DNA of 64,000 nucleotides from Thermococcus chitonophagus (GCF_002214605.1 NZ_CP015193.1:1592978-1656977), one strand, 5' to 3'. Positions 36,451-51,820 are shown, counted from the stretch's first letter. The notes: generated from the sequence alone by a model not told the origin. Program-made: numbers and translations.

Positions 36451-37550
36451 TTAACCACCTCCAAGGCTCTATCTAGATCTTCAATTAAATCATCGAGAGG
36501 TTCAAGACCAACGGAAAGTCTTATCAAGCCTTCAGTAATCCCCAGCACCTTTCTCTGCTCTTCTTCCATGTTCTTAACAGCACTTTTAACGGGGTACGTG
36601 GCTATACTTTCCACACCTCCAAGGGATGGTGAGGGGAAGATCTTCTTCAAGGATCTGAGAAAGGCAAGAGCATTTTCCTCGCTTCCTAAGTCGAAAGACA
36701 CCACTCCCCCATAGAGCCCCTTCTTGAACAATCTCCTCGCTATTTCATGATATGGATCATCCTTAAGCCCTGGATAGTGAACTTCCTTAACTTTTGGATG
36801 ATCTGCCAAGAACTCCGCTATTGCCTCAGCACTTCTGCTCTGCTTCTCAAACCTTACCTCTAATGTCCTCATCCCCCTCTCTATGAGCCAAGCATCAAAA
36901 GGCTGAATTATCGTTCCCAGCCTTCTCCTCCAGTCCCACAGATCCTGAATGAAAGGCCCGTTCCAAAGAATAGCCCCTCCAACGACGTCGTTGTGGCCCG
37001 CTATGTACTTAGTTAAGCTGTGAACCACGAAGTTGGCACCATCTTTAAGGGGCTTGTATAGGAGGGGGGTAACGAAGGTGTTGTCAACTATCAGTGTTGC
37101 CCCAACTTCTCTACACCTCTTCGCAACTTCTGGAACGTCAATAACCTTCAACGTTGGATTAGTCATTGTCTCTACTAGTACCAATTTAGTTCCATCACTA
37201 ACAGCCTCACACAGCTTTTCAGCATTTGGATAGGCTAACCTGACCTTAATCCCGAACTTCTCCAACAGCTTAGCAAGCTCTATGGTGCTTCCATATCCCT
37301 CCATTGAGAGAACTACCTCATCGCCAGCCCTGAGAAGTGAGAGGTAAAGAGTAGCTATGGCTCCCATACCACTGTTGAAAGCTAATGCATTGTCAGAGCC
37401 TTCAAGTTCAGCAAGCTTGTCCTCAAGGTGTCTGACAGTGGGATTTTCTTCTCTCGAATACTTCAGCTCTGTTCCTCTTTCAGTAAGGTAAGCGTCCCCT
37501 ATTTGCCTGAACACAGCGGTAATGTATAGAGGAGCGTGAAGCGGCTCCAT
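36447..37550 (-). CDS. metB: Cystathionine gamma-synthase-like PLP enzyme
   Basis: 367 residues. It belongs to the Cys/Met metabolism PLP family: GMGAIATLYLSLL, VDNTFVTPLL, and the PLP lysine in VHSLTKYIAGHND near residue 180. The substrate-binding end (LIRLSVGLEPLDDLIEDLDRAL) is complete. It could be gamma-synthase, gamma-lyase or O-acetylhomoserine sulfhydrylase; the operon favours homocysteine formation. It is first in the operon. Upstream, TGACA and TGTCG halves lie close to the TATA box (see findings). Confidence 0.88.
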   Translation of the reverse strand: MEPLHAPLYITAVFRQIGDAYLTERGTELKYSREENPTVRHLEDKLAELEGSDNALAFNSGMGAIATLYLSLLRAGDEVVLSMEGYGSTIELAKLLEKFGIKVRLAYPNAEKLCEAVSDGTKLVLVETMTNPTLKVIDVPEVAKRCREVGATLIVDNTFVTPLLYKPLKDGANFVVHSLTKYIAGHNDVVGGAILWNGPFIQDLWDWRRRLGTIIQPFDAWLIERGMRTLEVRFEKQSRSAEAIAEFLADHPKVKEVHYPGLKDDPYHEIARRLFKKGLYGGVVSFDLGSEENALAFLRSLKKIFPSPSLGGVESIATYPVKSAVKNMEEEQRKVLGITEGLIRLSVGLEPLDDLIEDLDRALEVVK

Positions 37551-37727
37551 TGTTTTTCACCTAAGCTAGATCCCTCCAACCATTTATATCTTTTTCGACA
37601 TAATTTTTGTCATAAAATATAATCGCGAGTAATAAAACAGAAGCTAGTAACCAAATGCAATTGAGCAATTACTTTATTATTCAATCACATAAAAAGACTT
37701 ATAATTTCTCCAAAGCTCTCACCTAAC

Positions 37728-39080
37728 ATGGAGCTGTTTTATAGGGTCACTCTTCACGAGATAGTTGCGGATGCATTAATGCTTGTCGAGGAGAAGGAGC
37801 TCTCGTCAAAGCACGCTCTTGAGAGAATATTTAGAAAAGTCGAGGGAAAGGACAAAGAGAAAGCAAGGGGAATTGCCCACGCGTACGTCTTTGAGATAGA
37901 AAAATGGAGGGCCAAGATAGACTTCATAATAAACTCCGTTCTGAAGGGATCGAGGATCGAAGATCTCGACCTGTACTTGGCTAACCTCCTCAGAATTGGA
38001 GTATTTGAGATGAAATTCAAAGGCGTGAATCCTGCTATAGCCACTGACTCGGTAGTTAGAGTAGTTAAAGAGAAGTTTGATTTAACAAGGGCGAAGTTCG
38101 CAAATGCAATCCTTAGGGAGGCAGAGAAGTTCAACGTTGAGAGAGCTCTTAAAAAGCTGAAGGAAAAAGACAGACTTGAGTGGCTCTCAGTAAGATTCTC
38201 CCACCCAAGATGGTACGTTGAGTACATCGTCAATCTCCTAGGTTATGATGAGGCAGTTAGGCTTCTCCTAAGTAATCTGAGGCCCCAAAGGTACTACGTG
38301 AGGGTTAACACGCTAAAGGCCGACATTGAAAAGGTCAAGAAGTACTTGGAAGAAAACGGTGTTAGAGTTTCTTACACTCCTGTAGATGATGTCCTCAAAG
38401 TTTTGAAGTATGAGATTCCGATAACAAGGCTGGAATGGTACAAAAAGGGCTATTTCGTTATACAAGACCTAGCTTCTGCCTACGTTGCTCATGTTCTAAG
38501 CCCAGAGCCTGGGGAAAGAGTTTTGGATTTAGCTGCGGCCCCAGGAAGTAAAACGTTCCATGCGGCAGCCCTTATGGAAAATAAGGGGATGATAGTTGCT
38601 GTTGACTATTCATATGACAGGCTAATGAAAATGAGGGAGAGAATGAAAAGGTTAGGAGTAAAGAACGTTAAGCTAGTTCACGCGGATGGTCAGAGCTTTA
38701 TCGACAAGGAGAGGTTTGATAAGGTAATACTCGATGCCCCCTGCTCTTCTTCAGGAACCTACAGGCAGTTTCCAGAGGTTAAGTGGAGGTTCGATGAGGG
38801 AAAAATAGAGAGGGTGATAAGTGTTCAGAGGAACATGCTTCTCAACGCCTACAGGAACTTGAGGAATGGGGGAGAGATGACGTACTCTACGTGTTCCGTC
38901 AGGGTTGATGAGAACGAAGAGAATGTGATATTTGCGTTAGATAGAGGGTTTGAACTCGTTGAATATGAGTACTCCTGGGGTGACAGAGGATTTCTAGAAA
39001 TTGGAGATAAAGTGTTTAGGGCATGGACCCACAGGCACGATTGCAACAGCTTCTTTATAGCAAAGCTAGCTAAGTCTTAA
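37728..39080 (+). CDS. NusB-fused RNA m5C methyltransferase (RsmB/NOP2/Sun family)
   Basis: 450 residues. Residues 1-145 form a NusB-like helical domain. From about 185 comes the RNA m5C methyltransferase: PQRYYVRVNTLKAD, SAM motif LDLAAAPGSKTFHAA, DYSYDRL, the DAPCSSSG motif with its cysteine, and the catalytic STCSV cysteine. It should methylate a cytosine in rRNA or tRNA; the target cannot be named from sequence. The ATG lies 178 bases from the divergent methionine operon. Confidence 0.9.
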   Translation: MELFYRVTLHEIVADALMLVEEKELSSKHALERIFRKVEGKDKEKARGIAHAYVFEIEKWRAKIDFIINSVLKGSRIEDLDLYLANLLRIGVFEMKFKGVNPAIATDSVVRVVKEKFDLTRAKFANAILREAEKFNVERALKKLKEKDRLEWLSVRFSHPRWYVEYIVNLLGYDEAVRLLLSNLRPQRYYVRVNTLKADIEKVKKYLEENGVRVSYTPVDDVLKVLKYEIPITRLEWYKKGYFVIQDLASAYVAHVLSPEPGERVLDLAAAPGSKTFHAAALMENKGMIVAVDYSYDRLMKMRERMKRLGVKNVKLVHADGQSFIDKERFDKVILDAPCSSSGTYRQFPEVKWRFDEGKIERVISVQRNMLLNAYRNLRNGGEMTYSTCSVRVDENEENVIFALDRGFELVEYEYSWGDRGFLEIGDKVFRAWTHRHDCNSFFIAKLAKS

Positions 39081-39081
39081 A

Positions 39082-39177
39082 CTTTCAATTCTATTTTATT
39101 CTTAACTGATAGCGTGCCGTCGTGGGCCGTGCCCTTCAAGAGGTTCTCTTTCAACCCTATTTTATTCCTATTGGAAC
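39082..39177 (-). CRISPR. Degenerate two-repeat CRISPR relic
   Basis: Read on the plus strand, 39082-39111 begins CTTTCAATTCTATTTTATTC and matches the reverse complement of the array 2 repeat except at its far end. 39148-39177 (CTTTCAACCCTATTTTATTC then CTATTGGAAC) is another imperfect copy. Exactly 36 bases lie between them, a normal spacer length. Both copies have the same orientation as array 2. The right-hand copy contains the stop codon of the neighbouring ATPase gene. Confidence 0.75.
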
Positions 39178-40496
39178 GGAAAATGCTCAACTTTCATGAT
39201 TTTCTTAATGTCTTTGGTTAGTATGATATTAATGGAAACCATTGCTTCTCTGTACAATGGATCGAGTATTGAGTACCCGTCATAAATTTCAGAGATTATT
39301 TTGTGTTCTTTTAAAGCATCTATCAGGTATTCTGCTATGTCCTTGGGAATGCGATGTGTTTTTATGAGTAACGACTTTTTGAATGCCCCTTTTGTCCCCA
39401 TCTCGTTGTATGCCCTCTTGATTCTTTTAAAAAGCTCTCTCAAAGTGAGTGTTGATACTTTCTCTCGTTCTTGATCTGCACGGACAACACTCATCATGGC
39501 TATATGGCGGAGTTCTTCAATGGCTTGGGCTTTTACGGCACTTTTTATGTTATTAATAATGTCCTTGTTGTTTAAATCGTTGAGGGTCTTAATTTTTTCA
39601 CAGTATGCAACAAGCGCACGAGGAAATCCCCCAAGTTCCTGTGCTGGGGTGGTTAGCAGACTTTCTACCAATTCTCTCATTGTTTTGTCTTGGAGTTGGC
39701 GTTTTTTGAGAACTCCTTTTTCAATTAGACACCTTTTTAGTAGTTCAATAGAGTCCTGTACGGAGAGAGTATCCAATTTTATCTCCTCAAAGGCCTGCAA
39801 GTAAAATGCGTCCTTAGCAGAGGCTTGAATGAATGGTTTTATTGCTGTAATAACAGAGCCAGAAATTATTATCCAAGGCTTATCGGAGGGATCCTTGGGA
39901 GTTTGAAAAACTCCACGTAGTTGTTCTGCAAATGTGGAAATCCTACCTGTTAAGTGCTGTATCTCATCAAAAAAGACCCTAGCATCTGTCTTGAGGTGTA
40001 ACAGTACATTAGAGAGGCAAATCATATTCTCATTGAGCTCAAATTTGGATAATTTTTGAATTTCCACCTGTAATTCACTCTCTCCTGATAATAAAGGTCC
40101 AAGTAGCTTGGCAAGTATCTTAGCAGTCTTTTTTGAACTCTTTTTATGCTCAGTTGGTGTGAAGAATATTCTGTGAGCACTATCTTTTAGAAGCCCTCTC
40201 ACGTCAGCTACTACTAGAAGATAGTAGGCTAGAGCCTTAAGTGGGTCCTCCTGAAAAAGGGGAGAATCCTTTAACAATTCAATATCAATGTACAGTTCAG
40301 AGTCTTTGTCAATTTCATTAATCACGGAGCGCACCAAGGTAGTTTTCCCTGTTGCCCTAAGCCCAACCACAGCCACCCACGGTTTCTCTTCCTTATTGGT
40401 GAGAAGCGTCTTAAGGTTCTCAACTTCCCTCTTTCGTCCAATTAAACACTCAGTACTGTACACAAACCGTCTTTTGGAGTATTTGCATTTTGACAT
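39168..40496 (-). CDS. Archaeal AAA ATPase (PF01637-like) between CRISPR remnants
   Basis: 442 residues. Walker A is VVGLRATGKTTLVRS near residue 45, Walker B is RVFFDEIQHL, and WIIISGSVI is the sensor. The C-terminal part is helical, possibly a winged helix (KEHKIISEIYDGYSILDP). The gene is AT-rich with codon use unlike its neighbours. The last four codons and the TAG stop lie inside a CRISPR repeat copy at 39148-39177. Related ATPases are often in variable genomic regions; the function is unknown. It may be a mobile or defence-linked gene. Confidence 0.85.
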   Translation of the reverse strand: MSKCKYSKRRFVYSTECLIGRKREVENLKTLLTNKEEKPWVAVVGLRATGKTTLVRSVINEIDKDSELYIDIELLKDSPLFQEDPLKALAYYLLVVADVRGLLKDSAHRIFFTPTEHKKSSKKTAKILAKLLGPLLSGESELQVEIQKLSKFELNENMICLSNVLLHLKTDARVFFDEIQHLTGRISTFAEQLRGVFQTPKDPSDKPWIIISGSVITAIKPFIQASAKDAFYLQAFEEIKLDTLSVQDSIELLKRCLIEKGVLKKRQLQDKTMRELVESLLTTPAQELGGFPRALVAYCEKIKTLNDLNNKDIINNIKSAVKAQAIEELRHIAMMSVVRADQEREKVSTLTLRELFKRIKRAYNEMGTKGAFKKSLLIKTHRIPKDIAEYLIDALKEHKIISEIYDGYSILDPLYREAMVSINIILTKDIKKIMKVEHFPFQ

Positions 40497-40926
40497 TATC
40501 TCATCCCCAGAGGTGTTTCATTTTGAGTTGATTTCCTTAGGAAAAATTGATGTTTATTAAATTTTCTTGGTTATTTATTGTTGAATTACCAGTTATTTGA
40601 TTAATTTATTGTCCATTTATTCAGTTAACGCCAATAAAAATAACTAAACGACAGCATTATTTACTGATTTAGAGTTGGAAAAATTAGCAGCCTAAGTACT
40701 CAGCACATAGAAGCAAAATAATCTAAATACTAGCTAAACATGCTGTAAAATAAAATAACAAGGATTTTATCCACTAAAATCAAAAACAAAGGACTTTTTA
40801 TTGTTTTTGTTTATTAGTAGTAAAAATTATTGTCTTTCTTAGCGACGCCCTAACAAAAAGGAAGAGCTAAACCCAGAAAGCTCACACCAATAGGAGGATA
40901 CATCCCCAGCGAAGACCCTCGTCCTT
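40497..40926. other. AT-rich gap without genes
   Basis: 430 very AT-rich bases between the ATPase gene and array 2. No open frame of note. CAAAAACAA (40781-40789) and TTGTTTTTG (40801-40809) make a 9-base inverted repeat. The ATPase promoter should be at the left end, before 40510. Confidence 0.6.
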
Positions 40927-40941
40927 GTCCACGTAGTGGAC
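40927..40941 (-). terminator. Short hairpin at the distal end of array 2
   Basis: GTCCAC-GTA-GTGGAC is a perfect 6-base stem with a 3-base loop, ending two bases from the last repeat of array 2. On the minus strand it directly follows the array and may help end the pre-crRNA transcript. Confidence 0.4.
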
Positions 40942-40943
40942 AT

Positions 40944-41183
40944 CTTTCAATTCTATTTTAGTCTTATTGGAACTTATTGGAACCTGAAGTTCTTCCAGCT
41001 TCATCTTCTCGACTTCGAGCTTTCAATTCTATTTTAGTCTTATTGGAACCTCACCTCCTCAGAATTGCTATTATTCCTCCCACAATGCTTTCAATTCTAT
41101 TTTAGTCTTATTGGAACTCACAGGCGTCCAGAAGACTACTGCGACCTTCTCCTCTTTCAATTCTATTTTAGTCTTATTGGAAC
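40944..41183 (-). CRISPR. CRISPR array 2: 4 repeats, 3 spacers
   Basis: Repeats lie at 40944-40973, 41020-41049, 41088-41117 and 41154-41183, all perfect copies. On the minus strand the repeat opens GTTCCAATAAGACTAAAA, has T at position 19 and ends in G, the same as the P. furiosus repeat. Unique spacers of 36, 38 and 36 bases lie between. The leader is on the right (41184 onward), so the array is read leftwards and the newest spacer is 41118-41153. At the leader-proximal edge of the last repeat, TTATTGGAAC is tandemly duplicated (40964-40983). Confidence 0.98.
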
Positions 41184-41672
41184 AGGCCCAATTTTTGCTC
41201 GATTCGCATCAAATAGTCGTAAGAAAACTGTTACAATATAAGTTTTTCGCTGATGGTGGTATTTAAAAGCAGAGAGGCACCCAATAAAAGGAGGACTAAA
41301 CGCCACGAAATGGCAGGTTAAAGACACTATCTTTCCCGAACAGTTTTTAAGCACTTAGAGATGGTAAACTCCAAAGCCTATCCATGCGATATTACAGCCA
41401 ATATGAGGATAAAATCCATGCCCTACCCTCTAATGCAAATTATACCTAGTTGCTACATCAAACCCGCCAGGACAAAACTAATACCATACTGCCAAAAAAT
41501 TTTAGTTACAAAATAATCAGTTGTTTGTTGCACTATGTAATTTTCTAACACAAGATTATTAAAAACCTCCAGAGAGAATAGCGACCCTACTGAGGAAAAC
41601 TAAGCCTTGCTCTGTGCATATATCCAAAAAGAAGAAATATCCTCTTGCATTGAATACTATTCGGTGCCCCAC
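41184..41672 (-). promoter_or_regulatory. Leader of array 2 and promoter region of cas2
   Basis: 489 bases without a gene. Read on the minus strand, the end next to the repeat (CGAGCAAAAATTGGGCCT) resembles the array 1 leader end. A TATA-like ACTTATATTG (near 41233-41243) sits about 55 bases before the first repeat, as in array 1. The right part must hold the cas2 promoter on the plus strand. Confidence 0.7.
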
Positions 41673-41930
41673 ATGTACATAGTAGTTGTGTATGACGTTG
41701 GGGTTGAAAGGGTAAACAGGGTGAAGAAGTTCCTTAGGCAACACCTAAATTGGGTTCAAAACAGCGTATTTGAAGGGGAAGTCACTCTATCAGAATATGA
41801 GAGGATAAAGACAGGTCTTAGGGAGCTAATTAACGAAGACCATGATGCCATAATCATCTACAAGCTAAGATCCATGCCTCCACGCGAAACCCTTGGAGTT
41901 GAAAAGAATCCGATAGAAGATATAATTTAA
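41673..41930 (+). CDS. cas2: CRISPR adaptation protein Cas2
   Basis: 85 residues from ATG 41673, giving MYIVVVYDVGVERV, the usual Cas2 first strand with its metal-binding aspartate (D8). An in-frame codon at 41607 would add 22 residues that do not fit the family. The ferredoxin-like fold continues through WVQNSVFEGEVTLSEYE and DAIIIYKLRS. With Cas1 it forms the integrase that inserts spacers. It is on the strand opposite the other cas genes, next to the leader. Confidence 0.96.
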   Translation: MYIVVVYDVGVERVNRVKKFLRQHLNWVQNSVFEGEVTLSEYERIKTGLRELINEDHDAIIIYKLRSMPPRETLGVEKNPIEDII

Positions 41931-41932
41931 GG

Positions 41933-41948
41933 GGCGGAACTACCCGCC
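41933..41948 (+). terminator. Hairpin just after cas2
   Basis: GGCGG (41933-41937) pairs with CCGCC (41944-41948) around a 6-base loop, two bases after the cas2 stop. It is GC-rich in an AT-rich gap and may mark transcription or decay control. No long T-run follows. The remaining gap to cas1 (41949-42149) holds nothing recognisable. Confidence 0.35.
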
Positions 41949-42149
41949 ACTGATTCCATCTAAACTCCTTATTCCATCCAACCTACTGATTTGACCCTGT
42001 AATCCCAAACCTGATTATAACTTCTGCACTTATTATAACTTGCTCAAGAACTACAAGACCATAACCACTTATAAAGTTTTCCATATGTTAGGGACGCCTA
42101 AAATCTATGAACATATAATGCCATAACTGGAGCTTTATATAAAGTAAAG

Positions 42150-45812
<3,663 letters not shown>

Positions 45813-45825
<13 letters not shown>

Positions 45826-46442
45826 CTGTGGAGATAAACTCCACTATCAAGATCAGGATCGTAAAAAGCCTTTGCAGTTTGCCGCTTTCTTTCGGCCCTT
45901 GTCCTGGGGTAGGGGAGGATAATGAATGGCTTGACTAATCTGGCTTTTCTCGGAGTTGAGGTGTAGTCAAACTCCACCACGAGAGCATGCACTATCCCAG
46001 GAATCCCGAGCTCCACGGGCACAACTGTTCCGCCTAAGACGGCTTCTTTTTCTTCAAGGTCAACTCTCCTTATTTCCTCGACGGTTGCTATATCGCTCGA
46101 CCTGCCCATAAGGAGCTGATACCTAGGCTTCCTGAAGATCTTCTCCCACTCATCGGGGAGATAAAGGTAGAGCTCGGCGTTGTAGTGGAACTCTCTCCTT
46201 ATTATGTCTGTTTCAACCTTGCCCAATGCATAGATTCTTTCAAGATCTACCCCAATTCCCTCACTCCTGAATACATAGCCCATATATGGCAGACCGGTGA
46301 GGTAGATAGGCTCCCCTTTAGCAGCCGAAAGTATTCCCTGTATTGTAGAGGGCGGAGGGACGGGCAGTATGGGTTGGTACCCTGATTGAAAAGTGGGAAA
46401 TCTAAATGAGGCAGTCCACGCCTTAAGCTTCACTCTTATCAT
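45813..46442 (-). CDS. cas5: Cas5t, Cst-type Cascade subunit
   Basis: 209 residues from ATG 46442, preceded by GGTGAGGG; a start at 46478 would overlap cas7. It has the RAMP N-terminus (MIRVKLKAWTASFRFPTF) and the glycine-containing PSTIQGILSAAKG segment. Cas5 caps the 5' end of crRNA in the type I complex. It overlaps cas3 by 13 bases. Confidence 0.93.
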
Positions 46443-46446
46443 GCCC

Positions 46447-48878
<2,432 letters not shown>

Positions 48879-48902
48879 AAACTCATCTAGGGTCTTCGTT
48901 AT

Positions 48903-49964
48903 TCACACCCCCTCGAGCTTTAATCTACCATATCCTAGGGAGGTTTTTGCCCCGACCCCAAGCCCCTGCAACGCTTGGGTTAGAAGCCCAAACGCTACCT
49001 TGACAAGGTTTTCTGTGGATTCATCCCTGGGAGCAACTGCTACGGCAAATCTAACACCCCTCGGAACCGTGAGAAAGAACAGCGGACGGGGATCTTGCCA
49101 GTCTCCTGGGGGCTCATTTCCTTGGTAGTAATTGGGATAGTGGGGGTTCATTATGTCAAGCTCAAGAGCAGGCTTTTCTTTTAAGGATTCAGGCAGAGGC
49201 AACGCGTCAAAGAACACAACGCTACCCTGGGTTTCGGTTGTTCCGAATATTTCTCTAACGAGTTTAACGGCTTCTGAAAGCTTAGAGACTCTAAATACAT
49301 TGGACAACGACTCATCTTCCAAATTAGTTGATACCAATTTCTTATAGAATTCTTCATCGCGCCCATCTAAGGCCCTCTGCACTTTTTCAGCCAGGGTGTA
49401 AAAATCTACATTACTATACACTTCTTCCTTCTTGAGGAGATCTGCAAGTATGTAGATGGACCAGAGCCTGCTAACTCCTTTTAAAGCAGACCCTGGGATA
49501 TAAGGAACTCCATAATTCCTCAGGAGCCTTATACTTGTTTCATATATGCTTTCGTCTCCCAAACCAACGACGAGCCTTGATTCCGTCTCAAAAATTTCCG
49601 GAGTTTTAGGGGAAATACGATTGCATAATAGTTCAACCCATTTGTCAAAAAATTTTTCATACGGAGCTAGCTCGTCTTTTGATAGTTTTACCGAATAGCT
49701 AAGCTGAATATCCTTTAGTTTCCCCTGTATGGCATTTTCGAAGAACTTAACAACATCTTGCCTCCCAGGGTCCCTCTCTACCTCTAGAAACTCCTTATCA
49801 AGAAGGAAAATGCTCAATCGCCTAAGACCGCCACTAGACATTACGACATCATTGAATCTTGTCAGAACTTCGGGAAAGAGAATATAGGGTGGATATTTGT
49901 TCAGGTAAAGGGAGAGGTTTAAGGATCTAGCTTTCACTGCCTCCCTAAGGACCTCTCTGAGCAT
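48903..49964 (-). CDS. cmr6: Cmr6, type III-B subunit
   Basis: 353 residues from ATG 49964, which has GGAGGGGG nearby; an ORF start at 49994 is unlikely. A RAMP protein with the glycine-rich motifs YIPGSALKGVSRLW, FGTTETQGSVVFFDA and LGVGAKTSLGYGRL. It caps the 3' side of the Cmr crRNA complex. It is the last cmr gene, 25 bases before the cas8 start. Confidence 0.95.
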   Translation of the reverse strand: MLREVLREAVKARSLNLSLYLNKYPPYILFPEVLTRFNDVVMSSGGLRRLSIFLLDKEFLEVERDPGRQDVVKFFENAIQGKLKDIQLSYSVKLSKDELAPYEKFFDKWVELLCNRISPKTPEIFETESRLVVGLGDESIYETSIRLLRNYGVPYIPGSALKGVSRLWSIYILADLLKKEEVYSNVDFYTLAEKVQRALDGRDEEFYKKLVSTNLEDESLSNVFRVSKLSEAVKLVREIFGTTETQGSVVFFDALPLPESLKEKPALELDIMNPHYPNYYQGNEPPGDWQDPRPLFFLTVPRGVRFAVAVAPRDESTENLVKVAFGLLTQALQGLGVGAKTSLGYGRLKLEGV

Positions 49965-49965
49965 T

Positions 49966-50688
49966 TTACTCCCCCTCCAGCATGGCGTCCGCAAATCTAA
50001 CCATCCACTTCAAAAGCTCAAGAACCTCTCTAGTTGCTTGGATAAGCACTAAAGAGTCAGCATCTTTAGTAAACCACTCCAAAAAGTCCTTATTCTCTGG
50101 AATTATATCTCTCTTCCAAAGCCATTTTTGAATTGATGCATAGAGGATTAAGTAAGCGGTAGTTGATGGATTAAGTAGGAATGACTTAACTCTATTTGCC
50201 GAATTCATGACTTTTTTCTTTAACTGTTCGAGTTCTTTTTCTGCTTTTTTCTTTTCTTCTTCACTCTTTCCGTGCTCCATAATCCACTTTAGTTCGTCTT
50301 TTACCGATTCATGCTCCTTTTTTGCATTTAGGAAGTCATTAGCTAGTCTAGGTATTTTGAAAGGTCTTTCCTCTGCTTTTGATGCAAAAAATGCCATTGT
50401 CTGTCCCAAACCATTTGTCAGTACAAGGACAGGAGCCTTTGAGATATAAGAGGACATCTTCTCTTCAAGCTCCTTTCCAAACTTTTCGGGGTCGATATCC
50501 TGTCCTTTGACAGCTAAAAACTCTTTATAGAACTCATTATAGTTGGAGCTAGAGCCAGAATCTGGGGATATAAATTCTACAAGGGTTCTGAGGAGTTTTT
50601 CCCTCTCCATGTTCTTCAACGTTGCTATCATCTCTACGACTCCAAAGGCAAAGTCGGCCCTTTTCTGCTCAAGGGTTTTCATGTTCAT
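49966..50688 (-). CDS. cmr5: Cmr5, type III-B small subunit
   Basis: 240 residues, starting MNMKTLEQKRADFAFGVV. All-helical with the Cmr5 ends conserved, and long for the family because of a central charged insert (KKEHESVKDELKWIMEHGK to KELEQLKKKVMNSAN) that looks like a coiled coil. Small subunits line the inner filament of the Cmr complex. It overlaps cmr4 by 20 bases. Confidence 0.88.
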   Translation of the reverse strand: MNMKTLEQKRADFAFGVVEMIATLKNMEREKLLRTLVEFISPDSGSSSNYNEFYKEFLAVKGQDIDPEKFGKELEEKMSSYISKAPVLVLTNGLGQTMAFFASKAEERPFKIPRLANDFLNAKKEHESVKDELKWIMEHGKSEEEKKKAEKELEQLKKKVMNSANRVKSFLLNPSTTAYLILYASIQKWLWKRDIIPENKDFLEWFTKDADSLVLIQATREVLELLKWMVRFADAMLEGE

Positions 50689-51820
50689 CTATACTCACCT
50701 CCGGAAAGGCTACAGAAACTTTTACAAAGCCCTTTCCAACAGTTTCGTCCCCTCCAATCTGGAGGAATGCAGAATTGAAGGTAGTCTGCAGTATCTTCGC
50801 GATCTTTCCGGCTGGATTGTCACCATTTAGACAATCAGGCAATTCATTTTTCTTAACCTTGGGGTTATTAACGGCTACTAACGAGTACATTACCGTATCT
50901 GCTGGCAGAAACTCTTCATACCATAGGCCACCTTTCTCAACGGTGCCAGTTTTGGCATTTATTCTAATCCTTGCGACGATTTCAGTAGTCAGCAACACAA
51001 AATTACGGAAAATTTCATCTGGTACTATAGCCAAACGCTTTCTCAAGTCTTCTTCCGTTAATAACCCAGGGAACAGCCCTTTGAGTTGATCAAACAGGGT
51101 TTCAAAGTCAATTTTAATTTCTGTATTAACATTATGTAGTTCTATATCCTCTAACACTGCGACATTCTCTGGAAGACGAAGCTCACTTCCCAAAATAAAA
51201 GCTGGAATTTTGTCATCAGATTGTGAATTGACAGACATCTCAAATGAACTTTCAATATCCCTTACAATTTTTTCAAGAGCTTGGAGCTCAGAATCATCTT
51301 CTCTAGTTGCAAACTTGAGATCTTCGACTAACCTCCTCAGAACCATGGGACATGTTACATACGCAAAAACACCCTTAAGGCTCCTGACGGGGAACAGCAA
51401 CACTCTTGCATCTCCAACGCTTACTGCCCCCGCATGCTCACTTGCCGCAGTGGTTGCCGGCCCGAATATTATTTCAGTGAGTGGTGGATCTCGCGAGTTC
51501 TTTTCTACATCCTCCTTGTATCTCTCAAGATTTTTCCTCTGTGCCTCATCCATGCTCCCGGATTCTTTGTCGCTCATGCCCAAGATATATTTCTCTGCTG
51601 AGGTTTTCCAGTCGCCACACTCACTATTTAACTCCCCTAGAAGCTCTTTCCTCCTGAACTCGCTCCTTAGAACACCCTTAAGACTCTGGCCCCAGATAGT
51701 TGGGAAGCCGGTGTGGCGCTCCCTCTGAATTGGCAGATCAACAACACTAAGCTCTGCCCCACTTCCTGCGTGGATTGGTGTTAAACCATAGAAACCGAAA
51801 AAGAGGAAGGTTTCATTCAT
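50669..51820 (-). CDS. cmr4: Cmr4, type III-B backbone and target-RNA nuclease
   Basis: 383 residues from ATG 51820, at better spacing from GGGGGTG than the ATG at 51826. The N-terminus (LTPIHAGSGAELSVVDLPIQ) carries the aspartate (in VVDLP) equivalent to the catalytic D26 of P. furiosus Cmr4, followed by TGFPTIWGQSLKGVLRS. The C-terminus has FLQIGGDETVGKGFV. It cleaves target RNA at 6-base intervals. Central acidic inserts make it longer than usual. Confidence 0.95.
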   Translation of the reverse strand: MNETFLFFGFYGLTPIHAGSGAELSVVDLPIQRERHTGFPTIWGQSLKGVLRSEFRRKELLGELNSECGDWKTSAEKYILGMSDKESGSMDEAQRKNLERYKEDVEKNSRDPPLTEIIFGPATTAASEHAGAVSVGDARVLLFPVRSLKGVFAYVTCPMVLRRLVEDLKFATREDDSELQALEKIVRDIESSFEMSVNSQSDDKIPAFILGSELRLPENVAVLEDIELHNVNTEIKIDFETLFDQLKGLFPGLLTEEDLRKRLAIVPDEIFRNFVLLTTEIVARIRINAKTGTVEKGGLWYEEFLPADTVMYSLVAVNNPKVKKNELPDCLNGDNPAGKIAKILQTTFNSAFLQIGGDETVGKGFVKVSVAFPEVSIDEHENP

